Assembly (NCBI GenBank): GCA_905397405.1
Contig: CAJPVJ010000012.1
Coordinates: 30,004 to 94,003 of the forward strand
DNA length: 64,000 nucleotides
Direction of reading: 5' to 3'
From: Oppiella nova
Lineage: Eukaryota; Arthropoda; Arachnida; Sarcoptiformes; Oppiidae
The notes under the pieces were generated by a model. That model saw only the letters and a program-made list of their open reading frames with translations. It ran no database searches and had not been told where the DNA came from. Positions 51,600 through 64,000 of the stretch are shown here, in pieces. Each line of letters opens with the position of its first letter. The stretch's first letter is position 1. A program made the position numbers and the translations under genes.

Positions 51600-52780
51600 C
51601 CATCAATTGATTGAGTTGTCATGTCTGTGCAGAAGTGTTACATTTCATTAACTTTGCCATCAATTATATCTCGAATAAATGTTTTGTCACAAGAAATACA
51701 TTTTATTGTTTATATTAAATAACAAATAGAGTAAATAAAATATACTATAAAAATCAAAAGTGCGGTCAAATTGGTTGAAATGGCGGTCACTTTAATCCAC
51801 GGCTAATGTGGCGATAGTTTATATAAATGGCGAATATTTGACACTTTTTACTACATTATTATCAATAAGGCTCTTATCTAAATCACATTTTAAATGTATT
51901 TATTAAATGTATGTATTATTAACTGTGGAAATAATTTATTCATATAATAAATACTTAAATACTACAGTAAGTTTATAAATAAAGTAATTATAAAGCCATT
52001 TATCTCATCTAAATAAATAAAAATTTATGTTTTCTAACACTAAAAGCTAAACACTTTGTGTATTTAAACAAGTTTTTATGTATGTCTTATAAATTTTATA
52101 CCTTATTATCTGTTAATTTATTATGGCGTTTTCAAAACACATTACTATAAATACTATAAATAATTTTTAATTTGCTTTTACTTTCCTTAAGAAAAGTAAT
52201 GAAAATCTAAGTTTTCATTTGTATAGACTTTAATGGATTAGTCGATAATTACAATAAAAACGAGATTTTAATTTATGATAATTTATATTATTTTTTATTA
52301 ATTGCTAACATTTTTATTTGATTCTAAATTTTCAATTACAAAAGACATTCACTATTTATAAGCTATAAATTTGTTGATTATTACATATTAGATTATAGAA
52401 TAAAATATTTTTTTATGTCATAAAAATCAATAAATTAAAAATATGATGCTTTCATACTATGAATGCCGGCAATGGATGTCAATGTAAATTGAAAGAAATA
52501 TTATACAAATAATTATTTATTTATTTATTATTGTATTTGTTTTCTTACAAAGATTATGTCAATTAAACATAATATCAAATATATTATTATTCATGTATAA
52601 GATAAATAATAGAAATCTACAAAATTAAATGCAATCATTTTTTATTTGACTATAAAAAGTCAATAAAAATCAATAAAAAGGAAATAATAGTTCCGTTTCT
52701 TTATACAAGTTATTGACTTATAAATGATAATTAAATCAATAAATGAGATCAATATTACAATATTGTTAGTACAGTGTTAT
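51600..52780. other. AT-rich desert
   Basis: About 1.2 kb of about 20% GC by eye, without open frames of note. Confidence 0.6.
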
Positions 52781-53140
52781 ACATATTGTGCAGTAAAGGC
52801 ATGAATGGGATTACTATGGGAGTAGAGATGAGTCTATAAGTAGTGATAAACTGAGAAATGATAAGATAGAGAGTTTGGTGTAATATCGATAAATAGCTGG
52901 TAATGGAGTTACAATGTTTTACAGCAAACACACACTAATTAGAAAACGTAATTTTGGTCTTGTATTTCATGTCATAACTGAAATTTATGAATTGCCGACT
53001 CCACCCCTCCATAATGTACACTATGTTTAGATATGTATTGAACGCCTTCTTTCCAAATTGACTTTAACTTAATTAAGTTCTCATATAATATGATATAAAG
53101 TTTGTTTATTTTATCTCTTCTCTCATCCTCTCATTGCTTT

Positions 53141-53219
53141 CCTTCTCTCCTTCTCTCTCCTTCTCTCTCCTTCTCTCTCCTTCTCTCTCCTTCTCTCTCC
53201 TTCTCTCTCCTTCTCTCAC
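53141..53219. repeat. (TTCTCTCTCC)n minisatellite
   Basis: Six perfect ten-base units plus partial units at both ends. The order is a true 10-mer, unlike the CT runs elsewhere. Confidence 0.95.
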
Positions 53220-54119
53220 TCTTTCATTCATTACGAAACTCTTATCGATTGCAAAGAAAAGCATTTCAAAAGTCAAGTCTTTGGAGAACTCTTGGAGTCA
53301 TGTCTTGAGTTATGAGTGGAGAAGAATGAGAAACGAAGACAAATCTAATATCAAACAAATGTTTCAAAGCAAAAGTGATGAGTAGAGCAGCAAATGTTGA
53401 CATTTATGCTCTAAAAACTGCGATTGAGATCCAATGGAAAGGATCACAAGTTAGTGAAGAAGTGGTGGGTATTTATCCGAAAACATCGTAAGCAAAGGCA
53501 CAGCACTGGAGGACTGTTTGGTTTTAAAGTTTTCAACTAAAGCTGTTTGCGATACTTGTGGTAGAATTCAGGCAAAAGATATGACAAAACATTTGTAATT
53601 TTGTGTTTCACTGGAGTTTCAAGAAGTCGACAGAAGTTTTGAGAGAAATAGAGACTAATGTATGAAAACATTTATACCATTCATATCTGTTTCTGCTTTT
53701 TAGAAAAAAGTTAAAAATACAAACTTTTAGAGCAATAGCTTTAAGTTTTAGAAACCTTTAGCAACGCATGGATGGGATCAGAGATAACTGCACCACAAAA
53801 AGGCCGCTCAAAACTTCTTCATTCATTACTTTAAAAGCGCTCAAACTGCAGGTGTCTTCTCCCTAACTATCACACTGTATACCCATTCCATGCCATTCCA
53901 TACCATTCCATACCAGTGCCACTATTTTTCTATTAAAAGCCTCTCTTCTTTCACTCTTCTGTTTCTTTCTGTTTTTATTTATTTATTGAGTTTAGACTTC
54001 TGTCCACTTTTAGGGAACGACACCAAAATAACATCAAAATAAAGAAACACTGAAAACATGTACATAGTGCACATGAAATACAGGCAATGAATGTGCTCTT
54101 AAGTAGAGTGCCAGGAGTG

Positions 54120-54139
54120 GGAGAGAGAGAGAGAGAGAA
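54120..54139. repeat. (GA)n microsatellite, 20 bp
   Basis: Short run. Confidence 0.9.
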
Positions 54140-55250
54140 GTGTTGGAGATAAGACATTGAAAGAGTAAAACACACCTTAAAAAGCAAAGAATAAGAGGTC
54201 GTAAATGAACATAAAAACAGTGGAATTGAAGGACAAATATTCTGATGAGTCTTTTAAGTAAACAAACAGTGGTTTAGTTGAGTTTTGAGGAAAATAGTGA
54301 TATATTTAGGGATAGTATGTGTAGAGTATACTAGCATTGGATGTACTGTACATCACTATAATATATACTTTGGTGAGTCAGTGAGTATTGATTGCAATTC
54401 GTATTCTTATTATTCTTATTCTGATTTGATTTGATTAAGAGTTTTCACTCCATTTCATGTCTTCATAGCAAATGTACGCCTTTTTGGATGTGATATCAGA
54501 GAGAGGTCTCATTTGTCATCAGAGAAACAAAGTTTGTTTCGATAAGTTTTCGTCGCTATATTGTAGCGCATTCTGGCCTCAAGAGATCCATCAGTTTCAG
54601 AGCTTTGTTGACATTTTCAGTGCTCAATACCTCAGGGATGCCTACACTGAGAGTCTAGTGAACAAAATGAAGAGCCAGAGAGTGAATGAGAGACTCAAAT
54701 GTACTCTCCATCAGAGTTGTTGCCTTTGCTCTCAACAAAGCACAGGGAGAACAGAGGGAAGACATGCAAAGATATCATACTCTCTAATAATGTTGAGAAA
54801 TACAGTGCGACAGTCTCTGATGTCGGCGCTGTATTAAGAGTACTCTGTATTTCACTTTATTCATACATTACTGGTCTATCAAATGTAATGAAAAAGATTT
54901 CGCCTCCAAGCAAAGTGTGTTTACCTTTCAAAACATAGCCATACAAATAGAGATAATATTTGTATTGTATCGTTAAGACATTTACTGTTGTCTAACATCG
55001 CCTAACAGTACTTCACAGGCAATGGTCTAGTTATCACTTAACAGTTAGTTATGAATCCCATAATGTGTTCAGTAATATATGTTTATTTACAGAATATTAA
55101 CATAACAACAAACACAAGACTTCATTGAAAGCACAAAATACTGTGTAATAAGTATTATGTGTTTCATTGGGCTTAACAGCGTTTGTGTGATATATACCGA
55201 GGAAAGGAGTTTACAAAAGGGTAGACTCGGATCACAAGTATAGAAATGGC

Positions 55251-55260
55251 GAGAGAGAGA

Positions 55261-55293
<33 letters not shown>
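55251..55293. repeat. (GA)n microsatellite, 43 bp
   Basis: One GGAA interruption. Confidence 0.95.
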
Positions 55294-55295
<2 letters not shown>

Positions 55296-56046
55296 ATAGT
55301 TGAGGGGAGATATATGAAGGAGCGGTGCTTTACTGCTATATAAACAGATATGAGTTATATATTGCATATCATAGGATTCCACTTACAATACAACTAACTC
55401 TACAGTGAATATAATTTGAGTCGAGTTGTATGAGTTGTATGAGTTGTGCCGAACCTATAATGTGATGATAAAAGTCGTCACTCTCTATAATCTCTGTTTA
55501 TTAGCTCCCATTCAGTGGCCTAATTAAGCGTGAAAGAGGCCAACTATAAGTATCATCGTATCAGCGTATCATCAAGGTTATTGCTTCCGATTGTTTATGT
55601 ATTACACACCAAACACTACATACCGGCCCATCACCATCATAGGCACCATCATAGGCATCATAGCCATCAATTCATATCTCAATTGAAACGCTTCCATATC
55701 TTTAAATCTCTACACAATTATATAAACATTATCTGAGAAATTATGTAAATTATATCATCATTTCATTTGCGCTTAAGTTTAATGTCTTAAGTGTTTGGGT
55801 GTTTGGCTGCCAATACACTACGAGTTACAACATTCAACCCACACATCATATCTCTAAATCTTTTTTAAATTTAATGTCAATTTTTGTTTGTTTACACATA
55901 AATCAACTTATTAATTATAAGCATTAATTTTATAAATATTGTATTACATAACATAGTATATGTTTAACTAATTTTATTGATATTAAAATTTATGTGTTTT
56001 TAAGTAAAAGTGAGGCATAAATATAGTTCAAACCATTTGTTTTAGT

Positions 56047-56164
56047 GATTAAAATAAGACACTTTCTAACTATACTATACAAGAATATTAATATATGAAA
56101 AACTTATATCAAAAAAGTATGAACTTATTTTTATACTAAACCAACAGTAGAGTTATTTCCTAGT

Positions 56165-56202
<38 letters not shown>

Positions 56203-56300
56203 GATTTATTAATCAGTTTGTATAGTATAGTGTAGAGCATGGAGTAGAAAGTAGTGATATGTTGGGTAACACAGTATTACACTTTGATATGGAAGTGAAA
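56047..56300 (+). repeat. ~254-bp direct duplication, copy 1
   Basis: Runs from GATTAAAATAAGACACTTTC to GATATGGAAGTGAAA and contains a CT tract (56167-56199). It is followed head-to-tail by copy 2. Confidence 0.9.
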
Positions 56301-56560
56301 GATTAAAATAAGACACTTTCTAACTATACTATACAAGAATATTAATATATGAAAAACTTATATCAAAAAAGTATGAACTTATTTTTATACTAAACCAACA
56401 GTAGAGTTATTTCCTAGTGATCTCTCTTTCTTTCTCTCTCTCTCTCTCTCTCTCTCTCCATTGATTTATTAATCAGTTTGTATAGTATAGTGTAGAGCAT
56501 GGAGTAGAAAGTAGTGATATGTTGGGTAACACAGTATTACACTTTGATATGGAAGTGAAA
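56301..56560 (+). repeat. ~260-bp direct duplication, copy 2
   Basis: Nearly identical to copy 1 apart from the CT tract, which here is longer and interrupted (56421-56459). Confidence 0.9.
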
Positions 56561-56828
56561 CGTAGAGCTCTATATCTATACTATGGTTATAGTAAAGCGA
56601 GAGTGAGAGCAAGAGTAAAGCAAAATGAGCTGCGAGTGGAGCACAGCTGGGGCTCAAACCCTTCCCTTTTGGATGTTTTAGATGTTTTGGATGTTTTGGA
56701 TGATAGAAACGAATTTAATTTGGAAAGAAGTGCCGATGAAATATCGTTTGCATCCAAATATACGTTGCGTTCAATATATTCACAGTAAAAGCAAAGAGTG
56801 TATCAAACGAACCAAAAGAATAGCAAAT

Positions 56829-56831
<3 letters not shown>

Positions 56832-56865
<34 letters not shown>

Positions 56866-56960
56866 ACTAGGAAATAACTCTACTGTTGGTTTAGTATAAA
56901 AATAAGTTCATACTTTTTTGATATAAGTTTTTCATATATTAATATTCTTGTATAGTATAG
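56832..56960 (-). repeat. Inverted third copy of the 56.0-kb unit
   Basis: Reverse complement of the first part of the unit (ACTATACTATACAAGAATAT through CCTAGTGATC) together with its microsatellite, now a GA tract at 56832-56863. Confidence 0.9.
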
Positions 56961-57086
56961 CTGTCGGGCCAGCCATGTGTTGTGCAATAAGTGTATATAC
57001 GATAGCAAATGTAACTTATATTCTAATCTATGTCTGCATTTCATTTGTGACTTTTTTGCTACTGCTGTTCCCCTCAGTCCCTACTA
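56961..57086 (+). repeat. 126-bp direct repeat, copy 1
   Basis: From CTGTCGGGCCAGCCATGTG to CCCTCAGTCCCTACTA, the same as 57613-57738. It begins exactly where the inverted third copy ends. Confidence 0.9.
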
Positions 57087-57520
57087 CTCCAACATTTCAT
57101 ATAAAATGTATAAACAATGGAATATATGAATAGAAGAGATATTTTCATAAATGTTTGAAAAATTGGAGACAACTTTAAAGTTATAGAAATAAATATATCT
57201 GAGAGAAAAAGTGAATGTATTGACGAATCAATAAAAATGAGGGCCAGAACTGAAGTCAAATCGAAAAAGCATTAAATGTTCACAAAAACCAATCGATACT
57301 AATGTGTTGTTCGCTTCACTGATATGATAGTATATTGTGTTGAGAGCGCACCACTATTTTCGCCATCATATATAAACTTGTATTTCATTTTCAAAGGCAA
57401 AGGTGCAGTTGTGCCCAATCACACACACCATACTATGTATTAGTTTTGCTTTTATAGTAAAGTTTGCGCTTTATTTGAGATACAGTGCAGAGGAATGACG
57501 TCTTATCGTATCGGCTATAA

Positions 57521-57546
57521 GAGAGAGAGAGAGAGAGAGAGAGAGA
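57521..57546. repeat. (GA)n microsatellite, 26 bp
   Basis: Pure run. Confidence 0.95.
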
Positions 57547-57612
57547 TAAAACAATATCAATATATGTGTGCAGATATGCATTTGAATTAAAAAAGTAAGG
57601 GCTGGGAGAAAG

Positions 57613-57738
57613 CTGTCGGGCCAGCCATGTGTTGTGCAATAAGTGTATATACGATAGCAAATGTAACTTATATTCTAATCTATGTCTGCATTTCATTTGT
57701 GACTTTTTTGCTACTGCTGTTCCCCTCAGTCCCTACTA
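57613..57738 (+). repeat. 126-bp direct repeat, copy 2
   Basis: Matches 56961-57086; flanks differ on both sides. Confidence 0.9.
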
Positions 57739-57818
57739 AAATTGCTGTAAAATTGATACCAAAAGGATCTATAAGACAATCAAATGCTATAATAATATAC
57801 AGAGAAGTCAATCGACTC

Positions 57819-57820
<2 letters not shown>

Positions 57821-57851
<31 letters not shown>
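57821..57851. repeat. (GA)n microsatellite, 31 bp
   Basis: Pure run. Confidence 0.95.
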
Positions 57852-57854
<3 letters not shown>

Positions 57855-58439
57855 CTCTTCACATCACTGACAATGACTGATGACTCCGGCCTACAAACAG
57901 CTCTGCCTTCGCTTCGCTCTTATATCATATGATCGCTTCCACTCATTCATCTCTGTCTAACATTCATTACAGGCTCCGATCCCGGCGCTCATTTCACTCA
58001 AATTAATGCTAACATTGCTATTATAGTGAACCCTAACTTATATACAGTCCATCTATATTGTAGACTAGCGTACAATACAGTATAACTTATGCAATATATC
58101 TGAATATCTATTTGTTTAAAGATATGCATTAATTCCAATAATATAACATTCATGTTAGTCCAACCAAACAGCTTTTGCCACTATTCGGTACTATTATGTT
58201 TTGCATACATATAGAATATGTAACGGCATCACCACTATTAGACTACAACTTTATGACCACACCTGAGTCAAAAAGATTTTATAATAAATTACCTCAACAT
58301 AAAGTATTGACTGCACTGTACTGTATATTTGAAATATAAAGATTTTTTACTATATTTCGCAAGTCTTGGTTTAGTCTGCTTTTCAATACTTTGAAAGATA
58401 GAATGACATGCTTTAGGAGTGGATAAACATACTTTCAAA

Positions 58440-58442
<3 letters not shown>

Positions 58443-58484
<42 letters not shown>
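58443..58484. repeat. (CT)n microsatellite, 42 bp
   Basis: Pure run. Confidence 0.95.
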
Positions 58485-58486
<2 letters not shown>

Positions 58487-61400
58487 TCATGCATTCATTC
58501 AGTGTAAGTCTTGGAGATGGCAATTGTCGTAGAGTTCAACACATCCGTGAGAGACGCCCAACTCCTGACCCCAACATTGATCTCACGATCACTTTTTAAT
58601 ACTGTGCTGAGAGCTCGCGATATAAAACTTGTGATTCTCCCCAAACTTCTTATATTAAAAAAGTTTTCTCAATATTTTTAACGCAAATACAACAACGTCT
58701 TCATATGTATAGTGCAGTACTTGTATAAAGAGAGTGAGAGAAAAGGCAGCTCAAGATGAGAGCACAGGCAGCACAAGCCAACAGTACTCAAGTTATTATG
58801 AAATGAAATGATGCAGTGCTGGCAGTACTGGTTGGCATACTGGTGCTGGTGTGCAGTAGATTGAAAATCCCCGCTCTTTTCTTTTCGCTTTGCAGTGATT
58901 TATGTGACCAGGATTTGAACCGACACTACACTACATACACAACACAGAGCCTACAGATCCTACACAACCCACAGAAACCTACAAAACCGTTCGTTCGGAC
59001 GTAAAAATTTGAGTTATATTTAAGCAATACATGAGAACATGAATAGAGAAATATTGTGTGCACTGGAATGCAATTGCATTTCAATTCTTATGCTATATTC
59101 ACGTGGATTTGCTCTGAGATGAGGAGGGGATCCATGTATTCATATAACAGTACCAGTGTGAAGACATCCAGTATAGACATGGAGTCATGGAGTCGTCATA
59201 ATCGTAATAAAGTTTTAGGAAAATGTAGGAAAATGTAGGGAAAATGCGCTAACGATATGATTCATTATATTTTCGAGTGATTCGTCTTTTCGATGCATTG
59301 AACACATATCCCAACGAAAAGTGAGAAATAATATGAAATAATATTTGGCTGTAATTTAAATGGGATTCGATTCGCACCCGAATGCTAGAGTGCCTCACAA
59401 AATGAAAAATAATGCTAACATTATATGCCGTCAAAAATGAATTATTGATTCAATAATGATGTAAATATTCCATACATTTTACTACACTATACTATACTAG
59501 TAGTACAGTCGGTGTAATATATAGTGACTATCATCTCATATATACAACACATATACTGTACAACATATACACCAGTCTATGGCATATATTCTCGTTTGGA
59601 GATGAAGTGAAGCGAAAATAGATTTCCAATTTTTATTGTCTATATTCCTAATACTATATTACATTAATATTTCCTATATTTAGACACCTTTTAGTTGATC
59701 GTCAATATTTCATTTGATGTTTGTGTTTCTCAATGAGAGCTAATATGAAAAAACAGGACTAAAACAGGTGCTAATTATGAATGATTGGCAAAACACAGGC
59801 ATTGGAGGTACCGGTCATTATGTTGGCAACACTTGCAAGGCTCACATCAATCGATCATTTATGGCACAGAGTGTGGCACTTAGACAGCACTGGCACCACA
59901 ACACACAGCCAGGTGTTTGGCCCCTCATATTCTCATATTTTCCTCCACTAATATACAAACATAGCAAACGTAGAGACAAAGTATTGGCTACTTATGAAAA
60001 CTCATGAATTATGAAAAATACTGTTATCAACACATAAGTAGTCGTCGCATAAGTATTGGAAATGAAGTGAAATTTCAAATTAAATCGTTTTCTTATCTCT
60101 ATTTCTCGTGTTTGTTGTCAATATTCATTAAATTCCCATTTTATGCCAATGACATGACATTGCCATTAAAGACGTGCCAATACTCCAACGTTTGCCAATC
60201 ACTCAAATTATCTCCACTGCCGTCCTCTTCCCTCATATATTATATTAATATACTGTATATCTATTGTACTGTATATCGCAATTGAATCCTAATTTTACAC
60301 CTCATGACAGAAATTGAGTTTAAATTTTCTTAAAATTCTTTGCGATCATTAAGTTTAGTCATTAAAATGTTTTCAGAGTACGCTTTAGTGCACTATATTT
60401 TAATAAATAATTATAAGTTTAAGACTTAACTTTTTTGGCGTATAATAATGTTTGTATGCAAATCAAGTGCAGTAAGTATCGTAAGTAAGCGATAGTTAAC
60501 TAAACAGAAGTCATTAAATTGAAAATCAAATGCATTTCAAACAGTATTTATGGTATTTGTGTAGTTTCTAATCGATGGCAAATCCATCAAATTATTGTTT
60601 GTTTGCTGTGTTGTCCAATACATAACACTCGCATCACTCAAACAAATGGCTTCTTTGCAGCTTCTGTTTGCTCGTGACTCTCACTCTCCCCTCCCCTCCC
60701 ATCTCCTCATCTCATCTCATCTCTGCTCTTCTTTCTATGCTTTCTATTGATTCGTTTCAATTGTCTTTACTCTACAATCATATTAATGTCAAAATACATA
60801 CAACTTCTCTACATTTTACACATCAGATGCGTTCACATACTATACGACAAACTCTGCAAACAAACCTTTAATTATAAACTTATTTGCTGAGAGTTTTCGG
60901 ATAAATTACATTTTAATTATTAATGAGAATTCAAAAGTGACAAAAATATTATTATTATTAGTTAAGTCACAAATAATTTATAATACATTATATATGAAAT
61001 GAAAATTTTGCTCTTTTGGTGCTCATCTCTACGAAACTAAATCACTGAACAATACATGAAATACATTATTATTTATACATTTTCAAAGAAATGAATTATT
61101 CAAAACATGTTCTTTCAATTATTTCATAATTATAATATGTCGACCAGTTTTACGAGAATATTATTTGAATAAATTATGGCAAATAACAAAAACTATACAA
61201 ATATTCATATGAATTATAGAAACTATTTTTAGAAATACAGATCTCAGGAATTGGCCAAAAAATTATTTCATTAAGACTTGCGTATAATTTGAGTCGTTTT
61301 TCTATTTTTGCGATCATTTAGTAACAAATTTCAGACAAACTTCAAAGTATACCTCATTAGTAATATTTGTAGTCATACTTTAAATATCATTTAAAGAGAT

Positions 61401-62066
61401 TTTTACTGCGAAAACATTGTATGAGATAATAATCAATAGAAAGAGTAATAGGAGTTTAAGATTAAATGTTATGATTTGGTTGAACTTTTTTTGACAGTAT
61501 TTTTCATTTTCTTGCTGCCATTTAACAATCTTTTGACTTATATTTCTGTAAAAAATATACGAATTCTTTGCTATATTTGTTCATATGATATAAGATATGA
61601 GCGAAAAGTGAGACAAACATTAATTCATGCGATTATTTATATATAGTATTGGATTGTGTGGCGAATCAAAAACAGGAGAAAAAGTGGGAGAACTGCATCT
61701 CTTTATCATCATTAACAGCATCACAAATGAAAAGTTTGTGTTCATATTTTATAATAATAGAGGACTTTATAAATATGTCCGGAGGGGACACACACTCGTA
61801 CTATCGCTCTCTATATTTACTGTATGTATAATTCTGTACAATCATATCGTATACTGTAGGATGAAATTCCAGTGAATCTTATTTTAATTTATAAGCACAG
61901 ATAACACAGTAATTATGTTTAGCGCGTCGTTTGTAATTATAAACGACACTAACTTTCAAACTATAAGATAATAGTAGAGACAAACACCAAAGATACCATC
62001 ATTGCAATCAGACTAACATAAAGGGAATTATATAATATATGAAAGAAATACTATTAACTAATGTTC

Positions 62067-62069
<3 letters not shown>

Positions 62070-62100
<31 letters not shown>
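62070..62100. repeat. (GA)n microsatellite, 31 bp
   Basis: Pure run. Confidence 0.95.
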
Positions 62101-62102
<2 letters not shown>

Positions 62103-63499
62103 ATTACTCATACATTTTGGGGATGGATTCGTGAATATATTTCTTTTATATGATATAATACAGAGTATATGTGGAAAGGGCTACAAATGTAGATGTGGTG
62201 CACATCGATCTCCAACAGTGTTTGTCTTTTGTAGAGGAAATGACCGCCAGAGCCACTACTACTCGCTATTCCTTTAATGCATCTCTTTTTGAATACTTTA
62301 ACAACAAATACAACCAAAAGTATAAGATCTGACGCTTTTCACAAAATACTGTTTTTCTCATATCTTTGCATTTTATTCTTGTTTTTCTCGGAAAATAATC
62401 GTCTTTTGAAAACCAAAGACAAAATAATATGAAATATGAAAAAACATTTAAAGTAATGAAAGTCTTTTTTGGAGAACAAACGGCAAGACTTTGGTTTAGA
62501 CGACGAAACAAAATTGAATGGATTTTTAGAAAATTGTAAAAAATGTCAAATAGAGTGAAGTTTTTGTCAAATGTTTATAACATATCTACCGAAGAATATT
62601 TAGTTTAAATACAAGTCCTCTGGAATTCTTAGTCTGTAATTAAAAAAGTCTTTCTTTCATATGTTGTGAGGCATACAAGAAGTGGAGGACTCGTGACACG
62701 ACTCCAAATAAATGACACAACCATTCATACCATTCATTACAAACATATATAATATATATATTGTATAACTATTTATTTACTAACCATAAGATAGATACTC
62801 TCACGTCGACTACAAAAGAAAAGCTAAAAATCTTGAATTTATTTGTCTTTATTTTTCTTGTAATTCACTTTTTTAATAATTTATTAAGTTGTTAAAGACG
62901 TAATATACTTTGTGTTCTCTCATCACATACTTACTTTGTGTTTTTCCGTAGCTTTTCGGGTTTTGACCCACGTTGAGTTAACGGTTGCTTAATTAACTTA
63001 AGATTGAATGCACACTAATAATGAGATTAATAATGAAATTCTGTTATATAGTGAACACACTTTAATCATAATTCAATACATGATATGTATTAATATTATA
63101 AGTTTAAGTTGGCTTATCTTTATATACAAGCTTTTATTTTTATTACAAATAAATGAGTTTTGTTTTGAATTAAAATTTCTGATGCAAGTCATGAAGAAGT
63201 GATTAATTATGAAATTATGTAAAAACTAATTCATTGAACATTAAGTTTAGGTGAGAAGAAAGTGATTATTAGATTAGAAGCCATAGTCAGCCTTATAGTG
63301 GATGACTATCACAAACCGTATATTTCACATATATTTATCACAGTGTAGAATACGACTTATTACCCTCATATCGTGTTTTACTACTCTATATACTATAAGT
63401 ACGCTTAGTTTTATGTTAGAAAATGGACTGTTTACAATAAAAGCTCAATTGGTTTGAAATAAAATAGTATTTCTTTGTCAACTTTGCCAACAAAAGAAA

Positions 63500-63830
63500 G
63501 TGAAGCCATTTTGGGCTCATTTGGCCATTGGGTCCATTGGGCCGATGAACTCACTGTAAGGCATACATGTCTTCGTGAGCCCTCACGTGGCAGAAGAGGG
63601 TAACCATTTCATTGAACCATCAGTTTGAGCCATGGATGCGATGGTGACGTCAAATAACTGCATTGAGGCGGAGATGCATTAGAAATGCGGTGCAATTGGG
63701 CGCCAATCACAGCCTTCCCAACGCCTTTGCAGTCGTAGAGAAGCTCATCAATCAGTGTCCTCGCAGTCTTTGCCCCCCAATCGCCTCCAGCATCTCAACC
63801 AACACATAATCACATACCAGTGCCGCTCGC
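63500..63830. promoter_or_regulatory. GC-richer promoter-like block at the right edge
   Basis: About 50% GC against AT-rich flanks. It holds CACGTG (63584-63589), the perfect CRE palindrome TGACGTCA (63645-63652), CCAAT in GGGCGCCAATCA (63702-63706) and the motif TACCAGTGC (63815-63823). No homeobox or long coding frame is present. It is similar in make-up to the regions upstream of the three Hox genes. It may be an enhancer or noncoding promoter tied to Antp or to a transcript on either strand; the sequence does not settle which. Confidence 0.4.
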
Positions 63831-64000
63831 ACATATCTCTGTATATTTGCTTCACTACTATCTCTCAATGTAAAGCATATAAGAGTAGACAATAATCCCA
63901 AATGCGATCCTTCTTCAAGACTATTATAATCACAATTGTTTTGATCAACAGTTGTTTTGTTGCTTTTCTTTCAGTCAACTTTCAAACAAACACTAACTTT

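Larger units (their letters stand above)
34511..63500. other. ftz-Antp intergenic region
   Basis: About 29 kb without a supportable protein gene or homeobox on either strand. It contains about half of the window's GA/CT tracts, three clusters of direct or inverted duplications (37.5/39.5, 47.1-50.3 and 56.0-57.7 kb), a MITE-like element (45.5 kb) and an AT-rich desert (51.6-52.8 kb). Open frames as long as 162 codons (36128-36616) and 121 codons (54472-54837) have no recognisable domain. In cluster order this is the upstream regulatory DNA of ftz and the region downstream of Antp. Confidence 0.65.

Noticed and set aside
54472-54837. 121-codon open frame on the plus strand
   Set aside because: No family resemblance, no splice or promoter context, and composition like the surrounding DNA.

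Overview
This window is a stretch of animal DNA carrying the middle of an arthropod Hox cluster. Three Hox genes, all on the minus strand, lie in the ancestral order Deformed (Dfd), Sex combs reduced (Scr), fushi tarazu (ftz). Each has two coding exons. Exon 1 starts with an MSS- N-terminus and ends just after a YPWM-type hexapeptide; exon 2 carries the homeodomain. All three introns are phase 1, and the spliced frames close perfectly (342, 318 and 374 residues). A textbook miR-10 hairpin lies on the same strand between Dfd and Scr, where it sits in other arthropods. The DNA is AT-rich, the genes are short and the cluster is compact. The Ftz protein keeps an FPWM motif and has no LXXLL motif. 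These traits fit a chelicerate, most plausibly an acariform mite. The exact taxon is my inference.

Layout: 1-5835 is noncoding DNA downstream of Dfd. Dfd occupies 5836-7596. The Dfd-Scr interval (7.6-22.4 kb) holds mir-10. Scr spans 22414-26088 and its intron contains damaged, duplicated sequence. The Scr-ftz interval is 26.1-32.4 kb, and ftz is 32434-34114. From 34.1 to 64 kb I see no convincing gene. Antennapedia would be expected next and must lie beyond the right edge. A GC-richer, promoter-like block sits at about 63.5-63.83 kb. The intergenic DNA is full of long (GA)n/(CT)n tracts, nearly 40 of them, plus several direct and inverted duplications that mostly abut these tracts.

The strangest signal is in the Scr intron. 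The 128 bases at 23202-23329 are the base-by-base complement, NOT the reverse complement, of 23807-23934, with no mismatch. No known DNA process makes this, so a software error in assembly is the likely cause. It lies beside a single-N join (22714) where 132 bp of the Scr homeobox exon are repeated, and within a tandem pair of ~610-bp units differing by about 1.7% like two alleles. A second single-N join is at 12704. Several other duplications look like unmerged haplotypes or contig ends. The Hox coding exons themselves appear intact.
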